DNA from: Chloroflexota bacterium
GTDB lineage: Bacteria > Chloroflexota > Anaerolineae > Aggregatilineales > Phototrophicaceae
Reading direction: 5' to 3'
Length of the DNA: 64,000 bases
Assembly (NCBI GenBank): GCA_011523515.1
Contig: WTGO01000031.1
Location: 29,598-93,597, forward strand
Shown: positions 62,254 to 64,000 of the stretch, piece after piece
How positions within the stretch are numbered: position 1 is the first letter of the stretch
Layout: each line of letters starts with the position of its first letter
Notes under the pieces: generated by a model
What the model saw: the letters and a program-made list of their open reading frames with translations, nothing else
Database searches by the model: none
Told to the model about the DNA's origin: nothing
Position numbers and translations under genes: made by a program

Positions 62254-62826
62254 ATGTTCCGCAGCCATATCGACGAGTTGCCGCGGCCGCGCCTGGATAC
62301 GCCCGGTTTTCTGCTGGAGATAGTGAGCACGGTTGTATTTGTCGTCGCCGTCACCGTGCTGTTTGACTTGGCGATACCGCGATCCTTGGTGGACGGGCGC
62401 AGCATGGAGCCGACATTTTACGAGAACGACCGTCTGGTGGTCAGTCGCGTACACTATCTGTTGGGGCAGCCCGGTCGCGGCGACATCATCGTCTTCAATT
62501 CTTTAGTGCCCAGCGAAGCCGCACGCGGCATTATGCTCATCAAGCGGGTAATTGGCTTGCCGGGCGAAATGGTGGAAATCCGCGATCAACAGGTGCATAT
62601 CAACGGAGAAGCTTTGGACGAGACTTACATCAAGGAAGCCTGTCGCATCCAGAGTTGCAGAGACAAATCCTGGACCTTGGAAGCGGATCAATACTTTGTT
62701 ATGGGCGACAACCGCAATAACAGCCGCGACTCTCGACGCTTCAATGCAGTGCCATTGTACAAGATCGTGGGACGTGTAATACTTCGCTATTTCCCATTGA
62801 ATACAATTGGGCTAATACCAAGTTAG
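62254..62826 (+). CDS. lepB: Signal peptidase I
   Basis: A 190-residue type I signal peptidase. One helix (IVSTVVFVVAVTVLFDLAIP, about 24-43) anchors the enzyme; the catalytic Ser is in DGRSMEPTFYEN and the Lys in LIKRVIGLPGE. GDNRNNSRDSR is the box D signature and VVSRVHYLLGQPGRGDIIVF box C. It cleaves signal peptides from exported proteins such as those coded in this window. AAGGAGG precedes the ATG. It is followed by the zinc-ribbon gene 11 bases later, so probably co-transcribed. Confidence 0.95.
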   Translation: MFRSHIDELPRPRLDTPGFLLEIVSTVVFVVAVTVLFDLAIPRSLVDGRSMEPTFYENDRLVVSRVHYLLGQPGRGDIIVFNSLVPSEAARGIMLIKRVIGLPGEMVEIRDQQVHINGEALDETYIKEACRIQSCRDKSWTLEADQYFVMGDNRNNSRDSRRFNAVPLYKIVGRVILRYFPLNTIGLIPS

Positions 62827-62837
62827 GCGGTGAAGCG

Positions 62838-63110
62838 ATGGAAGCAAAAGCCAGAGGTTACGCTTGCCCGCGCTGCACCGTAGGACGCTGTACACCACAA
62901 GCTACTATCTTCGCCGATGTGTACCAGGGACATCTGCTAAGTATTCCCAATTCACGAGCTTTTGTCTGTGATGTCTGCCACTTCGTGGAATTCGAGCAGG
63001 AATTGTTGGACGCGCTCTGGGATGAGCTGTATGGCGAGACGGCGGTGGATGAGGTGCAGCCCGTGGCGCGCCACAAACGCGAATCAAGCTACAGCGAAGG
63101 ATCTGGCTAA
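62838..63110 (+). CDS. Small zinc-ribbon protein (YgiT-like N-terminal fold)
   Basis: A 90-residue protein with two Cys pairs at about 10-13 (ACPRC) and 44-47 (VCDVC), a spacing typical of a zinc ribbon. Between them, YQGHLLSIPNSRAFVCDVCH resembles the YgiT-type antitoxin N-terminal domain, in which an unmistakable helix-turn-helix usually follows; here instead an acidic helix (EFEQELLDALWDELYG) and a basic tail appear. No toxin gene is adjacent. It starts 11 bases after lepB, so it shares its transcript. Function unknown. Confidence 0.65.
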   Translation: MEAKARGYACPRCTVGRCTPQATIFADVYQGHLLSIPNSRAFVCDVCHFVEFEQELLDALWDELYGETAVDEVQPVARHKRESSYSEGSG

Positions 63111-63156
63111 CAGACAGCAGCGATTTAAGTCAGCGCAATAGATAAGGGAAACGTTC

Positions 63157-63876
63157 ATGTCGCAATCAGAAACAGAACTGCGCCATTTGATTTGCCGCGT
63201 CGGCCAGCATATGTATCGGCAAGGCTATGTGGATGGCGCCGGCGGCAACATCAGCGCGCGCTTGGCTGACGACCGCATTCTGATGAGCCCAAGCGGCTTG
63301 GCGACCGGTTTCCTGGAAGCCGAGCAGCTGATCATTGTCAACTTGGCTGGCGATCGCGTCGATCAGCCCAATGAAGCAAATGCGCATCTGCGGGCGACAT
63401 CGGAAAGCGCGATGCACTTGGAGTGCTACCGACAGCGGGACGATGTTTATGCAGTGGTCCACGCGCATCCGCCGACAGCGATCGCGCTCACGCTGGTCGG
63501 CTTCGACTTCCAGCAGTGCATCATCCCGGAGATGGTTGTGCTGTTGGGCATGGTGCCAACGGCGCCTTACTCCACGCCGTCGAGCCAGGAGAACAGCGAC
63601 GCGATCACGAATCTGATCCGCGAGCATGACGCCATTATGCTGTCGAATCATGGCTCGCTTACGGTGGCAAATTCGCTTTGGAATGCTTATCTGATGTTGG
63701 AATCGCTGGAGCATAACGCGACCATCCTGCATCGCGCGCTGCAGCTGAGCGGCGATCTAAATGCGATTCCCGCTGACCAGATCGACAAGCTGGTGGCGTA
63801 TCGCGAGCAATTCGGCTTGCTGCGCCCGGGCGATCGCGAACGCTTTGCCAAATATGTTGAATCGCGCGGCGATTGA
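63157..63876 (+). CDS. Class II aldolase/adducin family protein
   Basis: A 239-residue class II aldolase. Motifs in order: GAGGNISARLADDRILMSPS (the family's G-N-x-S-x-R), VVHAHPPTAIALTLVG with the zinc-binding His pair, PEMVVLLGMVP (acidic residue), and LSNHGSLTVANSLWNAY with the third His. Relatives split L-fuculose-1-phosphate or L-rhamnulose-1-phosphate, or act on 5-deoxy sugars from S-adenosylmethionine salvage. The substrate is not certain. It follows the zinc-ribbon gene and precedes the tRNA-Glu gene. Confidence 0.9.
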   Translation: MSQSETELRHLICRVGQHMYRQGYVDGAGGNISARLADDRILMSPSGLATGFLEAEQLIIVNLAGDRVDQPNEANAHLRATSESAMHLECYRQRDDVYAVVHAHPPTAIALTLVGFDFQQCIIPEMVVLLGMVPTAPYSTPSSQENSDAITNLIREHDAIMLSNHGSLTVANSLWNAYLMLESLEHNATILHRALQLSGDLNAIPADQIDKLVAYREQFGLLRPGDRERFAKYVESRGD

Positions 63877-63903
63877 CGGCCTGGGATAGCGCGCAAACGA
63901 ATC

Positions 63904-63932
63904 TTGACTGACATAGCGCTTCGTTGTACCCT
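63904..63932 (+). promoter_or_regulatory. Promoter candidate of tRNA-Glu
   Basis: TTGACT (63904-63909, five of six) and TACCCT (63927-63932, T-A-n-n-n-T kept) are 17 bases apart; transcription would begin close to 63939, just before the tRNA. The -10 is weak in its middle, as in stable-RNA promoters. Confidence 0.4.
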
Positions 63933-63946
63933 TGTTGGCGCTAGCT

Positions 63947-64000
63947 GGCCCCTTCGTCTAGCGGCCTAGGATGCCACCCTTTCAAGGTGGAGACACGGGT
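63947..64000 (+). tRNA. tRNA-Glu (TTC), 3' part outside the window
   Basis: The start GGCCCCTTCGTCTAG is the typical tRNA-Glu acceptor and D-stem beginning. The anticodon stem CCACC (63974-63978) pairs with GGTGG (63986-63990) around the loop CTTTCAA, giving anticodon TTC at 63981-63983, which reads Glu codons. The variable loop and the first bases of the T stem (ACGGGT) are present; the T loop and acceptor 3' half lie outside the window. It follows class II aldolase with 70 bases between. Confidence 0.93.

Noticed and set aside
62838..63110. Zinc-ribbon protein as antitoxin of a MqsR-type pair
   Set aside because: There is no toxin gene beside it and no helix-turn-helix at its C-terminus, and it sits in a lepB transcript.

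Overview
The window is about 64 kb of bacterial chromosome, G+C-rich by eye (high fifties per cent) with many GTG and TTG starts. It carries about 58 protein genes, one broken gene, and the first 54 bases of a tRNA-Glu(TTC) at the right edge. The gene content suggests a member of the Chloroflexota (Anaerolineae-like): a bacterial translin, DUF3467 and DUF5996 proteins, an LLM-type F420 oxidoreductase, a YbbR/CdaA pair, many membrane-anchored proteins with T/P-rich linkers, and pseudo-receiver multidomain proteins. This is an inference from gene types, since no rRNA is present. There is no prophage, IS element with an intact transposase, or CRISPR array.

Layout. 1-2.8 kb: translin/DUF3467 pair, YciI-like and NUDIX proteins, a MITE-like inverted repeat, rsmG. 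2.8-5 kb: two secreted proteins of unknown function, one in a lower-GC patch. 5-12.3 kb: isocitrate/isopropylmalate-type dehydrogenase, MarR regulator, an operon of peptide deformylase, GNAT and S9 peptidase, and a two-component system. 12.4-17 kb: an Fe(III)-type ABC importer operon with a YwiC-like membrane protein inside it. 17.3-20 kb: a compact operon of an E2-like ubiquitin-conjugating enzyme, a JAB/MPN-like protein and an E1/ThiF-like enzyme, behind a structured leader. 20-30.6 kb: hydrolase, GNATs, MBL-fold protein, nucleotide-hygiene genes (mug-like glycosylase, dut), a degenerate SDR, ssb, gatB, an aminotransferase, and a DUF5996 gene broken by a 7-bp tandem duplication. 31-41.7 kb: CoA-type NUDIX, CorC/CNNM transporter, AlkA-like glycosylase, PfkB kinase, FGE-fold protein, GNAT, a cyclic-nucleotide/PH membrane protein, tatA, DUF1992, LysM-LTD protein. 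41.8-50 kb: glycogen metabolism (glgA, glgC, two single-domain CBM48 proteins, glgP), with a secreted protein whose likely promoter spacer is a run of 13 G. 50-64 kb: miaB, an SH3 lipoprotein, a pseudo-receiver/transposase-like fusion, polA, argF, cdaA-ybbR, der, lepB, a zinc-ribbon protein, class II aldolase, tRNA-Glu.

The strongest candidates for something new are the E2-JAB-E1 operon, which has no ubiquitin-like modifier next to it, a Gln in place of a zinc-ligand His in the JAB protein, and a possible second E2/RWD-like domain; and the 639-residue protein whose C-terminus looks like a domesticated, catalytically dead IS200-type TnpA domain.
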